From positions 27,717 through 91,716 of the forward strand of contig NZ_JAJNAL010000021.1 of NCBI RefSeq assembly GCF_022271405.1: a stretch of 64,000 nucleotides of DNA. Reading direction: 5' to 3'. The DNA is from Rhodopseudomonas infernalis. Its GTDB lineage: Bacteria; Pseudomonadota; Alphaproteobacteria; Rhizobiales; Xanthobacteraceae. The notes beneath the pieces are model-generated. The model saw nothing but the letters and a program-made list of their open reading frames with translations, was not told the origin of the DNA and did no database searches. Both the position numbers and the translations under genes were made by a program. This document shows positions 42,558 through 51,941 of the stretch, piece by piece (positions within the stretch are counted from its first letter, which is position 1; every line of letters starts with the position of its first letter).

Positions 42558-42798
42558 TTGCAATCACCAAACGAGCGAAGCAATGTCTGAAATCCTGCGT
42601 TGAAAAACAGAAATTGGAGTTAATTCGACTGGAGAAGTTGGCGTACCTAAATACTAGTACGTACCGTCGATGTGTCGCTGCGAAGTGAGTTTCCGAGCGT
42701 ACTTGCGGTCAGGGTCTGGGGGCCGCCCAGCGGCGGGCGTCGCGAAGGATGAACCACACGGCACCGGAGGCTTCTGTTCGAGATTGCGCTCCTCGCCT

Positions 42799-42817
42799 CC
42801 TCACCATGATGGTGAGG
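42799..42817. repeat. Perfect inverted repeat CCTCACCAT-G-ATGGTGAGG
   Basis: Nine-base perfect arms around a single G, in the 290-base gap between 42558 and 42850. Probably a mobile intergenic palindrome or the end of the leftward hydrolase transcript; no gene here. Confidence 0.55.
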
Positions 42818-42850
42818 TCGCCCCTGTTGTAAGTGCTCCAGATCGTCAGT

Positions 42851-44059
42851 TCACATCCCGCCGAACCAGACCTTCCACTGCGGCACAGCTGTCGCGAAGG
42901 TGCCGCGGTGGGTGGTGCGGCCGGTGGAGACCGCCTCCACCTGCTGATTGCCGTCGCCCATCGCGCGCTGATAGGTCATCGCAAGGCGACCGAGGCCGAC
43001 GCTGATCGCCTCGTCGCTCTCGCCAAAGTAATTGCGGACGGGCGTCTTGATCACCCAGCGATACGCCGTGGTGCTGGCGACCAGCCGGCCGTAGGCCGAC
43101 GCGGCGAAGAATTGCGGGTCGAAATAGGCCGGTCGGATCAGCTTGTGCAGATCTGTCGGGACGTCCGCGGCGGTGTAAGGCTGGCGCTCATAGGCCTTGC
43201 GGGCGGCCTCGTAGACATCGTCGTTGATCAGCGAGCGCGCCAGGCCCGGGACGCCATAGTAGTTCTCGAACGAGAATGCCGACAGAATGAACAGCGAGTT
43301 CACCCAGGACGCGTCGTTCCTGCGCGGAAAGCTGAGGAAGCCGTTGAGCGCAACGCCGACATCGAGCGGCGCGCTGGCGGTGGCGGCGGCGGTGACCGGA
43401 ACGCCGTCATGCTCCAGCTTCTCCAGCATCGCCATGGTCACGAAGCCGCCCTGTGACCAGCCTGCGAGCAACAGCTTGGTGGTCGTCAGCTTGAGATGAT
43501 CGAGCACGGCGCGGCTCGCGGTCAGCATGTCGGTGGTCGCCTGCTGATGGCTGGCCTTGACCATGTAGCCTTCCGGCTCGGTCGAGGTTCCCATGCCGAA
43601 GTAATCGGCGCCGATCACGATCGCGCCCTGCCCGGCGAACTGTGCCAGCATCAACTGCGTTTCCGGGGATTGCTCCGGAAACGACGGCACCTCCTGCTTT
43701 CCGTACACCGTGCCGTGCTGATACGACAGCAGCGGGAACGACGTCGCACCCGTATCCGGAATGGCGAGCAGCCCGGTGGCGGCGATCGGCTTGTTGCTTC
43801 GCTCGGGGATCACCGACGCGTAGCTGACGCGATACAGCCGCACCGCATTGATGGCGGGCGTGTAGCTGACGGTGATACCTGCGAAGGCTGGCGTGTCGGT
43901 GGTGAGGATCTTGTTGAGACGCTCGACGTCCCAGCGTCCGATCAGTTCGTAGGACACGTCCGATGTCACCCGCACCGGCCCTTGCTGCTGAGCACCGGCC
44001 GGCGACGCGACCGCTACACCCGCACACACAACCAACACGATCCGAAGCCAAGTTGTCAT
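42851..44059 (-). CDS. Secreted alpha/beta hydrolase (lipase-like)
   Basis: A 402-residue exported hydrolase. The signal peptide is LRIVLVVCAGVAVASPAGAQ. The core has VSYASVIPERSNKPIAATGL, FPLLSYQHGTVYG (oxyanion HG), DYFGMGTS, and the nucleophile elbow GWSQGG in LLLAGWSQGGFVTM. The catalytic acid is probably in VRNYFGESDEAIS, and the His near TTHRGTF. It resembles secretory lipases acting on esters. ATG 44059 has GGAG upstream. Confidence 0.88.
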   Translation of the reverse strand: MTTWLRIVLVVCAGVAVASPAGAQQQGPVRVTSDVSYELIGRWDVERLNKILTTDTPAFAGITVSYTPAINAVRLYRVSYASVIPERSNKPIAATGLLAIPDTGATSFPLLSYQHGTVYGKQEVPSFPEQSPETQLMLAQFAGQGAIVIGADYFGMGTSTEPEGYMVKASHQQATTDMLTASRAVLDHLKLTTTKLLLAGWSQGGFVTMAMLEKLEHDGVPVTAAATASAPLDVGVALNGFLSFPRRNDASWVNSLFILSAFSFENYYGVPGLARSLINDDVYEAARKAYERQPYTAADVPTDLHKLIRPAYFDPQFFAASAYGRLVASTTAYRWVIKTPVRNYFGESDEAISVGLGRLAMTYQRAMGDGNQQVEAVSTGRTTHRGTFATAVPQWKVWFGGM

Positions 44060-44532
44060 CTTCACTCTCCGCCCCACGCGCTACCGGCAACGCCGCCGCG
44101 ACCGATCTAACGCAACTCAGTAAACATTGTATGTGCCGCATTCAGCGCCGCATTTTCCGGTCTCCGTTCGTAAGAGAAGATCACACGAACGACGTTCGCG
44201 ACGGATGAGCGGTCCTGCACGCCCTCACTCGCATCGGCTTCGCTGAGCCCCTCACATAAGGGATAAGACGAGAGCTGCTAATCCAACCAAAGATATGCTG
44301 ATTAGCAGGCGTCCTGATTGCGCCGCATTGCGAACGCAGATGTGGAGCCGCCATCGCTGAAAACGCCGCAGGCTGCTGCGCTTGTGTTTATCGATTGCTT
44401 CAGGTACAGTGCCGTCATTCGATTAGCCGCTGTGACTTTCTGAACGTGCCCGTGGGCTCCTTCCCAAAGACATCGATTAGTTGAACGACGTCGTGTGATG
44501 GTCGCGCGACACTATGCTTTGGAGAATGGACT
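44060..44532. other. Long intergenic region ahead of cspA
   Basis: No gene recognised in 470 bases. The part just before 44533 should hold the cspA promoter and a long 5' leader, which in cold-shock genes folds and controls translation; no specific box can be named here. Confidence 0.4.
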
Positions 44533-44742
44533 ATGCCGACAGGCACCGTGAAGTGGTTTAATGGTCAAAAGGGTTTCGGCTTCATCGCGCCGAACGACGG
44601 CGGCAGCGACGTGTTCGTGCACATCAGCGCGGTCGAGCGCGCGGGCCTTTCGGGCCTCGCCGAAGGCCAGAAGGTCAATTTCGACCTGAAGACCGACAAG
44701 ATGCGCGGCAAGACCAGCGCCGAGAACCTCGAGCTGGCGTAA
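44533..44742 (+). CDS. cspA: Cold-shock protein (CspA family)
   Basis: A 69-residue OB-fold RNA chaperone with RNP1 KGFGFIAP and RNP2 VFVHIS, starting [12 protein letters not shown]. Length and motifs match CspA. Followed by a strong hairpin at 44804. The symbol is generic; paralogue number cannot be told. Confidence 0.97.
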   Translation: MPTGTVKWFNGQKGFGFIAPNDGGSDVFVHISAVERAGLSGLAEGQKVNFDLKTDKMRGKTSAENLELA

Positions 44743-44803
44743 TCAGCGATTTCCCGTTTCACGGATGTACTGAAGCGGCGGATTTTCTGACACCAATAGG
44801 CCT

Positions 44804-44834
44804 CACCCGCTCGATCGGACCGATCGAGCGGGTG
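44804..44834 (+). terminator. Perfect 15-bp hairpin downstream of cspA
   Basis: CACCCGCTCGATCGG-A-CCGATCGAGCGGGTG, perfect arms and a one-base centre, 62 bases after the cspA stop. There is no T-tract on the plus strand, so termination may need a factor or the hairpin may protect the mRNA 3' end. Confidence 0.6.
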
Positions 44835-44932
44835 TCGGCATGTCTGCACGAATCATGATTATAAATGTTCGGCCCGGAGCGTAGATCACCACCCTGCTTC
44901 ATCGCACCAGGCCTGCAAGTGAGGAGATCGAG

Positions 44933-45166
44933 ATGGTCGGCAAAAACGACACCGAACGCTCACCCACCAGCATCGAGCGCGCCCGCAAGAAGCAGCTCGC
45001 CCAGGAAGAAGGCTCCCGCATGATGGCGCAGTTCCAGCAGGAAGCCGTCGCGGTGCGTAAGAACATGGAGCGCCTCCGCGCCCTGCGCCTCGCCAAGGAA
45101 GCCGATGCCAGCAGCGAGCCCCCATCCGACGCGAAGGGCAAGAAGAAGTCCCGCAAGAAGGCGTAA
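44933..45166 (+). CDS. Small basic, coiled-coil-like protein
   Basis: A 77-residue charged protein: SPTSIERARKKQLAQEEGSR, helical MMAQFQQEAVAVRKNMERLR, and a lysine-rich tail KGKKKSRKKA. Likely one long helix with a nucleic-acid-binding tail. A strong Shine-Dalgarno (GAGGAG) precedes ATG 44933. No family recognised. Confidence 0.7.
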   Translation: MVGKNDTERSPTSIERARKKQLAQEEGSRMMAQFQQEAVAVRKNMERLRALRLAKEADASSEPPSDAKGKKKSRKKA

Positions 45167-45329
45167 CGCCGCTAGCAGGTTGTCCGGCCTCGCCGCCGCC
45201 ACTGTGCGCACCGGGCGGTGCTCTGTCATCAACACGGGCGCCGCTGTGCCGATCCGAGTAGATGCCGCCGCCCTGTTCGCTCGCTGACGCGGTCGCCCCG
45301 CAACGACGCGCATTCGATGGGAGTGAAGA

Positions 45330-45527
45330 GTGGCCGTGCCCGACGATTTCCGACTGATTCGTGAGATTCGCGACGCGGGCGGTCGCGTGCAGAAGTTCGG
45401 CACGCGCGATCAGAAACGATACGACGATCTCGTTGCGCTCGGCTGGCTGCAGCGGCTGTCGACCGATGCCAAATCGACGCATTACCGCATCACCGAGCGC
45501 GGCACCGCCGCGGCGCTCAGAAGCTGA
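45330..45527 (+). CDS. Small winged-helix-like protein
   Basis: A 65-residue protein: FRLIREIRDAGGRVQKFGTR, then YDDLVALGWLQRLSTDAKST and YRITERGTAAALRS. The helix-helix-strand pattern with a final ITERG resembles the end of a winged helix. GTG 45330 has GGGAGTGA upstream. Its 3' end overlaps the convergent lipoprotein gene by 11 bases. Confidence 0.6.
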   Translation: MAVPDDFRLIREIRDAGGRVQKFGTRDQKRYDDLVALGWLQRLSTDAKSTHYRITERGTAAALRS

Positions 45528-45936
45528 CGCAGCTCGGCCGCACCGCCACCAGCACGCCCTGCTGCCGGAAGCGCCGCTTGTAGGCTTCCGCGATCTCGCT
45601 CAGTGCCACGCGCTTCGCCGAATCCTCGGCAAACACCAGCGTCACCAGCTTCGCCTTTTCGTGCACGATGCTGTGCCGCTCCGGGTCGCGCCACTGTCCG
45701 ACCCCGTCGACCACCGTGAACCCGTCCGGAAAACGCGGCGTGATCTCCTCGGCGGCGAAGCGCTTGAATTGCGCGTCGCTGACGCCGGGACGGTCGCCGA
45801 TGTTGCGGCCGAACGCCAGCTCCGCGCTCAGCATCGGCTGCGACGGCGGCAGACACGCCGGCCCCGGCAGCGCGGCGCAGCCGCCCAGCGCCGCAGTGGC
45901 AACGCAGACCATCAGCAGGCGCATCGTTCCGGCCAT
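45517..45936 (-). CDS. DUF3574 lipoprotein
   Basis: A 139-residue lipoprotein (MRLLMVCVATAALGGC, lipobox LGGC). The mature part AELAFGRNIGDRPGVSDAQF ... EEITPRFPDGFTVVDGVGQW matches DUF3574. Function unknown. 10 bases downstream of the TetR gene on the same strand, so probably co-regulated with it. Confidence 0.85.
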   Translation of the reverse strand: MAGTMRLLMVCVATAALGGCAALPGPACLPPSQPMLSAELAFGRNIGDRPGVSDAQFKRFAAEEITPRFPDGFTVVDGVGQWRDPERHSIVHEKAKLVTLVFAEDSAKRVALSEIAEAYKRRFRQQGVLVAVRPSCVSF

Positions 45937-45946
45937 CGTCCCGATC

Positions 45947-46579
45947 TCATCCTCGCCGCAGCGTCTTCAGATAAGCGCATAGCATATCGGCCACCGCGTC
46001 CGCATAGTCGGCGATCTCGTCCGCGCGGCGCGGGCGGCTGGAGTAATCCTTGCCGACGGCGGCGAGCGTGCTGGTGATCAGCTCCGCCGCTCGCACGCGA
46101 ACGGCCTCGGAGCTGCGCGGCGCCGCCTCGCGCATGAAGGCCGCCATAGTGCCGTCCATCGCGCCACGAGCCGCGCGGGCCTCCGGCGCGTCGCGATACA
46201 GCGGCGCGGCGTCATCCAGCGCGCCGCGCACCTCGGCCTCGTCACACTCGGATCTGATGAAAGCAACGACCAGCCGACGCAACCGTTTCGGCGGCGGATC
46301 GCGGCGGTCCTCGAGGATGTCGTGCAGCATCTGCGAGGTCTGCCGCCACTCGTCGCTCTGCAGCCGGAACAGGATCGCGGCCTTGTTCGGGAAGTACTGA
46401 TACAGCGAGCCGACGCTGACGCCGGCCTTGTCGGCCACCCGCGCGGTGGTGAAGCGCTGCGCGCCCTCCTTCGCCAAAACCTGAACAGCCGCCTCCAGAA
46501 TGGCCGCGACCAGCTCGGTCGATCGCGCCTGCTGGGGCAGCTTTCGCGTGGAAATTGAGCCACTTCGGCGGTCGGCCAT
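45947..46579 (-). CDS. TetR/AcrR-family transcriptional regulator
   Basis: A 210-residue repressor. The HTH is in residues 25-70 (AAVQVLAKEGAQRFTTARVA; AGVSVGSLYQYFPNKAAIL). The C-terminal helical domain resembles the TetR_C group that regulates drug or aromatic efflux. Divergent from an O-methyltransferase gene; a 20-base palindrome (46607-46626) lies between. ATG 46579. Confidence 0.93.
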   Translation of the reverse strand: MADRRSGSISTRKLPQQARSTELVAAILEAAVQVLAKEGAQRFTTARVADKAGVSVGSLYQYFPNKAAILFRLQSDEWRQTSQMLHDILEDRRDPPPKRLRRLVVAFIRSECDEAEVRGALDDAAPLYRDAPEARAARGAMDGTMAAFMREAAPRSSEAVRVRAAELITSTLAAVGKDYSSRPRRADEIADYADAVADMLCAYLKTLRRG

Positions 46580-46606
46580 CGGCGCCCCGGGGAATGCGAT
46601 TAGCGA

Positions 46607-46626
46607 ATGCGAATAATTATTCGTAT
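46607..46626. promoter_or_regulatory. Palindrome ATGCGAATAATTATTCGTAT between TetR and O-methyltransferase genes
   Basis: Central CGAATAATTATTCG is a perfect 14-base palindrome, extended to 20 with one mismatch pair. An AT-rich island in GC-rich DNA, centred in a divergent promoter: a likely operator for the TetR protein at 46579. Confidence 0.65.
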
Positions 46627-46669
46627 TTTCAGAAGCGCGCAACATCGCGCTGACGTTCCGGAGTTTGCA

Positions 46670-47332
46670 ATGACCACCCTCACCACTGCCCCGCTCGCCC
46701 CGCTGCTGGCCGGGCTGTTCGACGACGCCAATGCGCGCTCGCCGGCCACCGACCCCGCTTTCGCCGACCTGATCGGCGATCAGGACCAGTTGATGCGGAG
46801 CAAGACTGACTACCTCTCGTTCTACGGACGGATGAAGGATCTGCCGCTCGCCGTCTCGCGCGAGACCGGCGTGCTGCTCTACATGCTGGCACGCAGCAGC
46901 CGCGCCGCCGCGATCGTCGAGTTCGGCACCTCGTTCGGCATCTCCACGCTGCATCTGGCCGCGGCGCTGCGCGACAATGGCGGCGGCCGGCTGATCACCA
47001 CCGAGTTCGAGCCGTCGAAGCTGGCGCGCGCCAAGGCCAACCTCGCCGCGGGCGGGCTCGCCGATCTGGTGGAATTCCGCGAAGGCGACGCCTTGCAGAC
47101 GCTGCGCACCGGTCTGCCGGAGCGGATCGACCTGGTGCTGCTCGACGGCGCCAAGGCGCTGTATCCGGAGATCCTCGCGCTGCTCGAGCCGCATCTGGCC
47201 CCCGGCGCGCTGATCGTGGCCGACAATGCGGACTACGCGCCCGATTATCTCACGCGGGTGCGCTCGCCGGCGCACGGCTATCTGTCGGTGCCGTTCGGCG
47301 ACGACGTCGAGCTGTCGATGCGGCTCGGCTGA
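46670..47332 (+). CDS. Class I SAM-dependent O-methyltransferase (methyltransf_3 family)
   Basis: A 220-residue enzyme. The SAM motif is IVEFGTSFGISTLHLAAAL, then ITTEFEPSKLARAKANLA, and VLLDGAKALYPEIL with the metal/substrate Asp as in catechol O-methyltransferase relatives. The substrate is unknown; regulation by the adjacent TetR suggests a xenobiotic or phenolic. ATG 46670 has GGAG upstream. Confidence 0.92.
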   Translation: MTTLTTAPLAPLLAGLFDDANARSPATDPAFADLIGDQDQLMRSKTDYLSFYGRMKDLPLAVSRETGVLLYMLARSSRAAAIVEFGTSFGISTLHLAAALRDNGGGRLITTEFEPSKLARAKANLAAGGLADLVEFREGDALQTLRTGLPERIDLVLLDGAKALYPEILALLEPHLAPGALIVADNADYAPDYLTRVRSPAHGYLSVPFGDDVELSMRLG

Positions 47333-47689
47333 TCACGACCGGCCCGCGCTCCGCGGGTCGCCTCTGCCAGATACGCTGGCCGTAAGCGTTCGACGTCAAC
47401 CAACGCGCTCAACGATCCTCGCGATCGGAGCGCGCCGCATGCGGCCTCCGGTCGATCGAGGAACAGCCTGGAGAACGCCATGGCCAACCTCACGACCCGC
47501 GCCGCCGATCGCGGCGCGATCCACGCCGCCCTGCAGCGCCTGTCCGTCCGGGTCACCGTCGCGCTGATCGCGGTCGCCGCCGGCCTGCCGCTGCACGCCT
47601 CGCCGACCACGCTGCCGATGCTGGTCGCAGCACGGCTGCTGCTGGTGTTCAGCCGCCGCTTCCAGCGTTATGTGGCGGAGCGTAGGAGC

Positions 47690-48856
47690 TCACGCAGGGC
47701 CGGTGGCTCGTGGCGGCGGATCGCGCGTTGCCAACACCACGGCCAGCAGCGCGCAGGTCATCACCGCCGTCGAGACATAGCCGGCGGTGTGCAGCAGCCC
47801 GGCGGCGAACAGCACGCCGCCGATCGCCGAGCCGACCGCCTGGCCGAGATACAGCACCGACGTATTGAGCGACACCGTGGCGCCGGCCAACGCCGGACCG
47901 GCCGTCACCAGCCGCACCTGCTGCATCGAATTCGCCGCCGCAAAGCCGAGGCCCCACACCGCCACTGCGCTCGCCATCACCAGGAAATGCCCGGCGCCGA
48001 AGCTCCAGCCGGCGATGCCGGCCAGCATCAGCGAGGTGAACAGCGCAGAGGTCTTATACGAGCCCCAGCCGTCGACGATGCGGCTGGCGATCACGCTGCC
48101 GACGAAGCCGCAGACGCCGTAGGTCGCGAACACCAGCCCGATCGCGGCGGGGCCGGCGCCGGTCAGCCCGGTCAGCAGCGGACCGAAATAGGTGAAGACG
48201 ACGAACTGCGCAGAAGTCTGGAGCACCGACACGCCGAGCAGCTTGAGGATGCGGCGGCTGCGCCCGACCGCCACCCAGGTGCTCACGTCGACCGGCGCGG
48301 CTCGCAGCCCGCCGGGCAGCCGCACCCACAACAGCGCGAAGCTGATCAGACCGAGCACCCCGATGCCGGCGAAAGGCGCGCGCCAGCCGAAATGGCCGGC
48401 CGCGAAGGTGATCAGCGGCACGCCGACCGCCACCGCCAGCGACCAGCCGAGAAACACATAGGCCATGGTGCCGCCGCGCTTCTCGATCGGCACGATCAGT
48501 GCAGCCGCACCGGCCGCCTGCGGCGTGTACAGCGCCCCGATCGCCAGCATCGCCAGCCGCAGCACAAGTAGGACAGTGTAGTTCGGCGCCAAGGCCGACC
48601 CGAGATTGCCGAGCGCCAGCACCAGCAACGTCGTCGCCAGCAGCAGCCGGCGGTCGATCCGGCTGGTCAGCCACGCCGTCAGCGGCGAGCCGATGCACAG
48701 CACCACCGCGCCGAAGGTGATCAGCAACCCGGCGTCGCGCACGCTGACGCCGAGTCCATCGGACAGTTCAAGCAGCATTCCGGCCGGCGCCAGAACCGAG
48801 GTTCCGGTGACGAAATTGCCGAGCATCAGGGCGGTGGGCGCGAAACGGCGGGACAC
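47690..48856 (-). CDS. MFS transporter (drug/sugar efflux type)
   Basis: A 388-residue permease with about 12 transmembrane helices. Motif A-like WLTSRIDRRLLL (loop 2-3), ALYTPQAAGAAALIVPIEKR and FLGWSLAVAVGVPL fit the AraJ/YdhP-like drug:proton antiporters. GTG 48856 is the likely start. A palindrome lies 20-40 bases upstream of it. Confidence 0.92.
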   Translation of the reverse strand: MSRRFAPTALMLGNFVTGTSVLAPAGMLLELSDGLGVSVRDAGLLITFGAVVLCIGSPLTAWLTSRIDRRLLLATTLLVLALGNLGSALAPNYTVLLVLRLAMLAIGALYTPQAAGAAALIVPIEKRGGTMAYVFLGWSLAVAVGVPLITFAAGHFGWRAPFAGIGVLGLISFALLWVRLPGGLRAAPVDVSTWVAVGRSRRILKLLGVSVLQTSAQFVVFTYFGPLLTGLTGAGPAAIGLVFATYGVCGFVGSVIASRIVDGWGSYKTSALFTSLMLAGIAGWSFGAGHFLVMASAVAVWGLGFAAANSMQQVRLVTAGPALAGATVSLNTSVLYLGQAVGSAIGGVLFAAGLLHTAGYVSTAVMTCALLAVVLATRDPPPRATGPA

Positions 48857-48876
48857 CGGGAGAAGCTAGCAGGATT

Positions 48877-48894
48877 TTAATGCAAGTGCATTAA
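48877..48894. promoter_or_regulatory. Palindrome TTAATGCAAGTGCATTAA upstream of the MFS gene
   Basis: Eight-base perfect arms (TTAATGCA / TGCATTAA) around AG, in the short region between the MFS start and the bacteriophytochrome 3' end. Typical spacing for a MarR- or TetR-type operator; no adjacent regulator gene. Confidence 0.6.
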
Positions 48895-48957
48895 CATTTG
48901 CACCGGTCAGACCGCGAGCGGAGCGTGATCGGACCGACCGGTCGACGTCGGTCGCGT

Positions 48958-51402
48958 TCACGCTTCCGGTTCAAAGAACTGGAATCCGTCTCGTCCACCG
49001 GACTTCACGACATAGAGCGCAATGTCGGCCATCTTCAGCACGGCGGCCGCATCCGTTGCGGAGTCCGGCGCCATCGCGATCCCGATACTGACCCCGACCG
49101 AAACCTGCGTCCCAGCGATGTCGAATGGTTGCGAGACCAGCCTGACGATTCTCTCGGCCAGCCCCCTCGCCGCCTTGAGCCGGTCCTTTGCGACGAATTG
49201 AATGATCGCGAATTCGTCGCCGCCCACGCGGGCGAGAACATCGGTCTTTCGAAGGGAAGATCTGAGCCGTTGCGCGGCTTCCCGCAGCAGTTGGTCTCCC
49301 GCGGCGTGCCCGAGCGTGTCGTTGATCTGCTTGAACCTGTCGAGATCGAGCATGAAGAGTGTGAACGGCTCGCCGTTCCGCTGCAGGCGCGCCACGGCGG
49401 TTGCGATGGCTTCATCGAACGCAGCGCGATTTGCCAGCCCGGTCAGAAGGTCGTGATGCGCGAGAAAGAGAATCTCGGCCTCGCGGCGTTGCCGCTCGGT
49501 GATATCCTTGTGCGTGCTGACCCAGCCGCCTTCCGGCAGAGGCTGTCGCGTCAGATTGATGAGCCGCCCATCGGACAGCTTCTGGACCCGGCTGGAGGCG
49601 GCATCGGTCGTCGGAGCGGAGAGCTTCAGCCATTCCGCATGACTTGCGGCGTCGTCGGCAATGACGCCGTTCTGGATGCAAAATCCGACAATGTCCCGGA
49701 TATGCGTGCCGACCTGCTGCAGCGCGGGGGGCAGTTGATACAGCTTGGCGTACAGATTGTTGCAGATCACCAGCGTGCCGTTCGAGTCGAACATCGCGAC
49801 TCCGTCGCCCAGATTCTCCAGCGCGACTTTGAGCCGGGCGGTTTGGAGGCGCTGCTCCTGTTCGTGAGCCTCGCGGAGATGGATGTTTTCCGCTTTCATT
49901 CGCCGTGCCGTCTCGGTTTCGATCAGCGCCCGGAATTCGCGCGCGATCGCAATATCGCCATCCTGCCAGGGGGCGGAATAACCGCTCACGGTCTGGATCC
50001 AGACGGCGAAGGATGTGCGGGGCGATATGACCCCCGTTGCCGCATCGGCGACGGCCGGCTCGGCCGGATTGCCGCCCCAGCGTGTGGTGCGCGACTGCTC
50101 CGGGCGGAACCATAAGATCGCGTCCTCCGCGCCGCTGGCGAGCGGCAGCAGCAGAGCGCCACTGCCGTCCCGCTTGCATTCCGACAGTGCGGGATGGCGC
50201 AAACCGAGATCGTCGCAGGCCAGCATCTCGCCGCCGGATTCGTTACGCAGCAGCACGAGCGCGCGCTCGGCCTGGTCGAGCGACGGCGTCCGGCCGATGC
50301 AGCGGACCGTCCCGGAAAGACTGATGAGGGCGCCCGCGGCATCGACCAGATCGAGCAATTCGGATTCCATCGCAGCGAACCCGGCGAGCATTGTCGGCGC
50401 GGACGCGAACTGCTCGGCGAGCGTCACGATGGTCGCGTTGCGCTCGGCTCTTTTCTTCGCGGCCTCGGCCTCACCCAGAGGACTGAGCAATGTGGAGACG
50501 AACTGCCCCAGAATGTCTGCGGCCGCGCGCATCTCGGGTCCCAGATTGCGCGGAGTCCGATGGTGACACACCAGCATGCCCCAAAGCGCCGGCCCATCCG
50601 CCAATCCGATCGTTAAACTCGCCGTGGTATGCATGTTCTGCATGAAAGCGAGATGATAGGGCGAAACGCTGCGCAAGGTGCTGCAGGTCATATCGAGCGG
50701 CTCCCCGTCGTCGAGCGTCCGGTCGGTGAGCAGCGGGACCGGCAGATATCTGCAATCGACGATGGCGCCGACGCGCTGGCGCAAATACAGCTGCCTGGCC
50801 TGAGGCGGAATGTCCGATGCGGGATAGTGGAGTCCCAAATACGGGTCCAGTTCGGCGCACCGAGCCTCGGCGATCACTTCGCCATGCCCGTCGACGTCGA
50901 ACCGATAGGCCATCACCCGGTCGTATCCGGTGATTTCCCTGAGGCTGCGCACCGCAAGCGCACACAGTTCACGCTGCCCCTCCGCAGACTTGAATGCGTC
51001 GAGCACGGCCCGCACCCGGTGAACAGGCGAAAGCGATCCGAGTCGCGCCGAAATGGGTTCAATATCGATGCAGACGTGCGGGCCGACCCTGTAGGCGCTC
51101 AAATGGAGATCTTTGCCGTACCAGCCGGACAGCTGATACAGCGCGCTGTGGTCGCTGGATATTGCGTCGAGTATCCTGGAACTGGCCAACGCTCCGATCG
51201 ACTGCTGAAGCGTTCGCCCCAAGGCCGCACCGGCGGAGATGCCGAGTATCTCGTCGAGGTTGGCGCTGGCATGCGTCACGAGAGACGTATCAATCCGCGC
51301 AGCGATCAAAGCACCGTGCGGCTGGATCGCGCCGGGAATATGGATCGGCTCACGGCCGCAGATCGAGTCGTCCAGATCGGATTGCACAATATCACTCGCC
51401 AT
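48958..51402 (-). CDS. Bacteriophytochrome-diguanylate cyclase (PAS-GAF-PHY-PAS-GGDEF)
   Basis: An 814-residue red/far-red photoreceptor that should make cyclic di-GMP. The biliverdin-binding Cys is C15 in ICGREPIHIPGAIQPHG. The GAF domain has LHYPASDIPPQARQLY and DCRYLPVPLL. The PHY tongue has WFRPEQSRTTRWGGNP and SPRTSFAVW. A PAS domain follows (ENLGDGVAMFDSNGTLVICN), then an active-type GGDEF domain (near residue 728) preceded by the RKTD inhibitory site. No EAL domain. ATG 51402 (MASDIVQSDLDD) fits family N-termini although its ribosome site is weak. No heme oxygenase gene is in this window. Confidence 0.93.
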   Translation of the reverse strand: MASDIVQSDLDDSICGREPIHIPGAIQPHGALIAARIDTSLVTHASANLDEILGISAGAALGRTLQQSIGALASSRILDAISSDHSALYQLSGWYGKDLHLSAYRVGPHVCIDIEPISARLGSLSPVHRVRAVLDAFKSAEGQRELCALAVRSLREITGYDRVMAYRFDVDGHGEVIAEARCAELDPYLGLHYPASDIPPQARQLYLRQRVGAIVDCRYLPVPLLTDRTLDDGEPLDMTCSTLRSVSPYHLAFMQNMHTTASLTIGLADGPALWGMLVCHHRTPRNLGPEMRAAADILGQFVSTLLSPLGEAEAAKKRAERNATIVTLAEQFASAPTMLAGFAAMESELLDLVDAAGALISLSGTVRCIGRTPSLDQAERALVLLRNESGGEMLACDDLGLRHPALSECKRDGSGALLLPLASGAEDAILWFRPEQSRTTRWGGNPAEPAVADAATGVISPRTSFAVWIQTVSGYSAPWQDGDIAIAREFRALIETETARRMKAENIHLREAHEQEQRLQTARLKVALENLGDGVAMFDSNGTLVICNNLYAKLYQLPPALQQVGTHIRDIVGFCIQNGVIADDAASHAEWLKLSAPTTDAASSRVQKLSDGRLINLTRQPLPEGGWVSTHKDITERQRREAEILFLAHHDLLTGLANRAAFDEAIATAVARLQRNGEPFTLFMLDLDRFKQINDTLGHAAGDQLLREAAQRLRSSLRKTDVLARVGGDEFAIIQFVAKDRLKAARGLAERIVRLVSQPFDIAGTQVSVGVSIGIAMAPDSATDAAAVLKMADIALYVVKSGGRDGFQFFEPEA

Positions 51403-51941
51403 GGCTGATATTCTTTTTCCAGACTTTCCAGGATGCGGGACCGCTCCGCCACACGTCCCTTCCCCGCCCAGGTTCGAACCAGCGGGATGATCGGCGCTAC
51501 TACTCGGTCCGATAGGGACGAGGTCCCGGCGCGCCGGCATCACGAAAATGCCGAATGGAATGATGGCTGACGCAAATCTGTGAAGCGTCTCATCGGGGCA
51601 CCACCGCAGCCGAGGATCGGCGCACGACCCCTCATCTGCCAACCTGCCCGGGGTGAATTTGTTCCTGTTCGTGCCGCGAAATCGCGATCATCTCGGCCTC
51701 GGACGGCGGGACAAAGGGCCCGACCGAGCTGACGGAATGGCGGGCGATGGCAAAGGCCGCCGGCGGGCACTTCCCGCGGGTCGATGTTTTTGCATTCAAC
51801 CGGGAGGCCCCTCCGCCCAGGTCATCGGCCAATCCAGTGCGCGAAAATCCCACAGGCTTGGTTGCATCGTCGGAATCGCCTGCTATATCGCTCGTCCGCT
51901 TACCTGCGCTCGTGTGCAGGAGTGAGCCACAGGAGAACGAC
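51403..51941. other. Intergenic region between the phytochrome and thrS
   Basis: No gene recognised in 540 bases. It must hold the divergent promoters of the bacteriophytochrome and thrS; no clear palindrome or T-box was seen. Confidence 0.4.

Noticed and set aside
44886..45482. Leftward frame of ~200 codons
   Set aside because: Antisense to two small genes with good ribosome sites; Arg/Ser/Cys-rich noise.
47480..47690. Rightward frame starting MANLTTRAADRGAIHAALQR with GGAG upstream
   Set aside because: Continues antisense into the MFS gene for 290 codons; at most a short remnant, no homology recognised.
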